The notes under the pieces were generated by a model, which saw only the letters and a program-made list of their open reading frames with translations, did no database searches and was not told the DNA's origin. Positions 63,054 through 64,000 of a stretch of DNA of 64,000 nt are shown piece after piece. This stretch comes from Akkermansia sp. N21116. GTDB taxonomy: Bacteria; Verrucomicrobiota; Verrucomicrobiia; Verrucomicrobiales; Akkermansiaceae. Both the position numbers and the translations under genes were made by a program. The stretch lies in contig NZ_CP139035.1 in the NCBI RefSeq assembly GCF_029854705.2, positions 3,286,001 to 3,350,000 of the forward strand. Reading direction: 5' to 3'. Numbering within the stretch: the stretch's first letter is position 1; every line of letters begins with the position of its first letter.

Positions 63054-64000
63054 TTATTGAATAACGATACAAGTTAAACCGATTATGGCCAGAATCAGCC
63101 CGATCATCCAGAAGCGGACGATAACCTGCGTTTCCTTCCAGCCTCCCAATTCGAAGTGATGATGGATAGGAGCCATCCTGAAAATGCGTTTCCCACGCGA
63201 TTTGAAGCAGGCCACCTGCAAAACGACGGATGTGGCTTCCATCACAAAAACCCCGCCAATAACAACAAACAACAATTCCTGAGCCGTACAAATGGCCGCC
63301 ATACCCAATGCACCCCCAATCGCAAGAGATCCCGTATCTCCCATGAAAACCCTGGCCGGATAACAGTTATACCACAGAAAGCCCAGGCAAGCTCCGACAA
63401 GAGCCATCATCATCACGCTCATTTCCAGCACCATCGGGTGATTTGGCAAGTGGGAAAACGATGCAGCCAGAGGAGGATACCCCACAATAACGGCAATCAT
63501 GGCATAGGCAACGCCCGCCGTAACCGCACAACCTGATGCCAATCCGTCCAAACCATCCGTGAGGTTGACAGCGTTGGATGCCGATACCAGTACCAGGGCG
63601 CAAAACGGTATGCAAAGCCAGCCCATGTCGATAGCTCCGTAAAACGGGATATAGAGCTGACTGATCAGTTCGGGATAAGGGAGACGGGAACCGGCATCGG
63701 GCCAGACATACAGGAAAGCGGCAGCTAGTAAACTCACACCCCACTGGTATGCCAGCTTCACCCGGGCGGAAACACCGTCCGAGTTCTTCTTCTTAACCTT
63801 CATGTAATCATCCCAAAATCCCAATCCACCCAAAGCCAGCATCACCGCCATACTGGTGCCCAACACACTGTTCCATTCCGCACACAGAATAGTTGCCAGC
63901 AGGGTTCCTCCCAGAATCAGGACACCGCCCATTGTCGGAGTCCCGGCTTTGGCCCCGTGCAATTCCGCCAGTTTATGAACTTCTTCCGCCGTACGGATCG
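63054..64000 (-). CDS. mraY: Phospho-MurNAc-pentapeptide transferase, start beyond window
   Basis: 315 residues visible; the frame is open to the right edge, beginning in IRTAEEVHKLAELHGAKAGT. Makes lipid I on undecaprenyl phosphate. Motifs GTPTMGGVLIL, FWDDYMKV, NAVNLTDGLDGLASG (catalytic Asp), FMGDTGSLAIGGALG and PIHHHFELGGWKETQVIVRFW are all present. First visible gene of the dcw-type run. Confidence 0.96.
   Translation of the reverse strand, partial: IRTAEEVHKLAELHGAKAGTPTMGGVLILGGTLLATILCAEWNSVLGTSMAVMLALGGLGFWDDYMKVKKKNSDGVSARVKLAYQWGVSLLAAAFLYVWPDAGSRLPYPELISQLYIPFYGAIDMGWLCIPFCALVLVSASNAVNLTDGLDGLASGCAVTAGVAYAMIAVIVGYPPLAASFSHLPNHPMVLEMSVMMMALVGACLGFLWYNCYPARVFMGDTGSLAIGGALGMAAICTAQELLFVVIGGVFVMEATSVVLQVACFKSRGKRIFRMAPIHHHFELGGWKETQVIVRFWMIGLILAIIGLTCIVIQ

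Overview
The window reads as a chromosomal segment of a mucin-adapted Verrucomicrobiota bacterium, most like Akkermansia. The pointers are two secreted type I sulfatases, a GH89 alpha-N-acetylglucosaminidase, a MurC-MurB fusion, repeated ExbB/ExbD/TPR loci, and housekeeping proteins of Verrucomicrobiota type. This assignment rests on recalled family features, not on a database search. I see no insertion sequences, phage genes, CRISPR arrays or rRNA. One tRNA-Ser is present.

Layout. Bases 1-3919 (minus): an ExbB-ExbD-ExbD proton-channel set followed by a large TPR protein cut by the window edge. 4026-7426: DNA repair (endonuclease III, family 4 uracil-DNA glycosylase), a 3D-domain lipoprotein and an indole-glycerol-phosphate-synthase-like protein without most catalytic residues. 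7485-12172: sulfatase, then rnhB-yraN, a CNNM/CBS membrane protein, an FmdB-type zinc ribbon and rpsN. 12173-12674 is mostly non-coding. 12675-18914 is a giant alpha-2-macroglobulin-like lipoprotein. 19056-25553: argG, second sulfatase, rsmB, tpiA, nrdR and an unrecognised gene. 25800-34085: DEAD-box helicase (plus), then on the minus strand ispF, an inositol-phosphatase-family gene, a class A PBP with a wrecked transpeptidase site, and a second ExbB-ExbD-TPR operon. 34209-40664: uvrC, rlmH, rplM-rpsI, an IF-1 homologue that appears to start at an AUU codon, nnrE/D, radC and a small double-glycine-type peptide. 40790-45649: tRNA-Ser, GH89 enzyme, two paralogous mini-lipoproteins and two paralogous membrane-anchored coiled-coil proteins. 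45785-51234: MsbA-like ABC exporter, dnaX, ybaB and a degenerate EEP-family membrane protein. 51268-64000 (all minus): a division and cell-wall run mraY-murD-lysM protein-ftsW-murG-murC/B-ddl-ftsQ, followed by fmt and a Rep/PcrA helicase.

How the genes fit together. The minus-strand block at the right end supplies peptidoglycan precursor synthesis and septal assembly. The PBP-like glycosyltransferase, LysM protein, 3D lipoprotein and TPR/ExbBD systems are other envelope components. The sulfatases and GH89 enzyme would strip sulfate and alpha-linked GlcNAc from host glycans.

The most unusual observations are the AUU-start IF-1 gene with a repeat-rich Gly/Pro/Arg extension; several proteins that keep a fold but have lost catalytic or cluster-binding residues (IGPS-like, PBP transpeptidase, EEP, family 4 UDG); two ExbB-ExbD-TPR modules with no TonB; and two neighbouring pairs of small paralogous envelope proteins.
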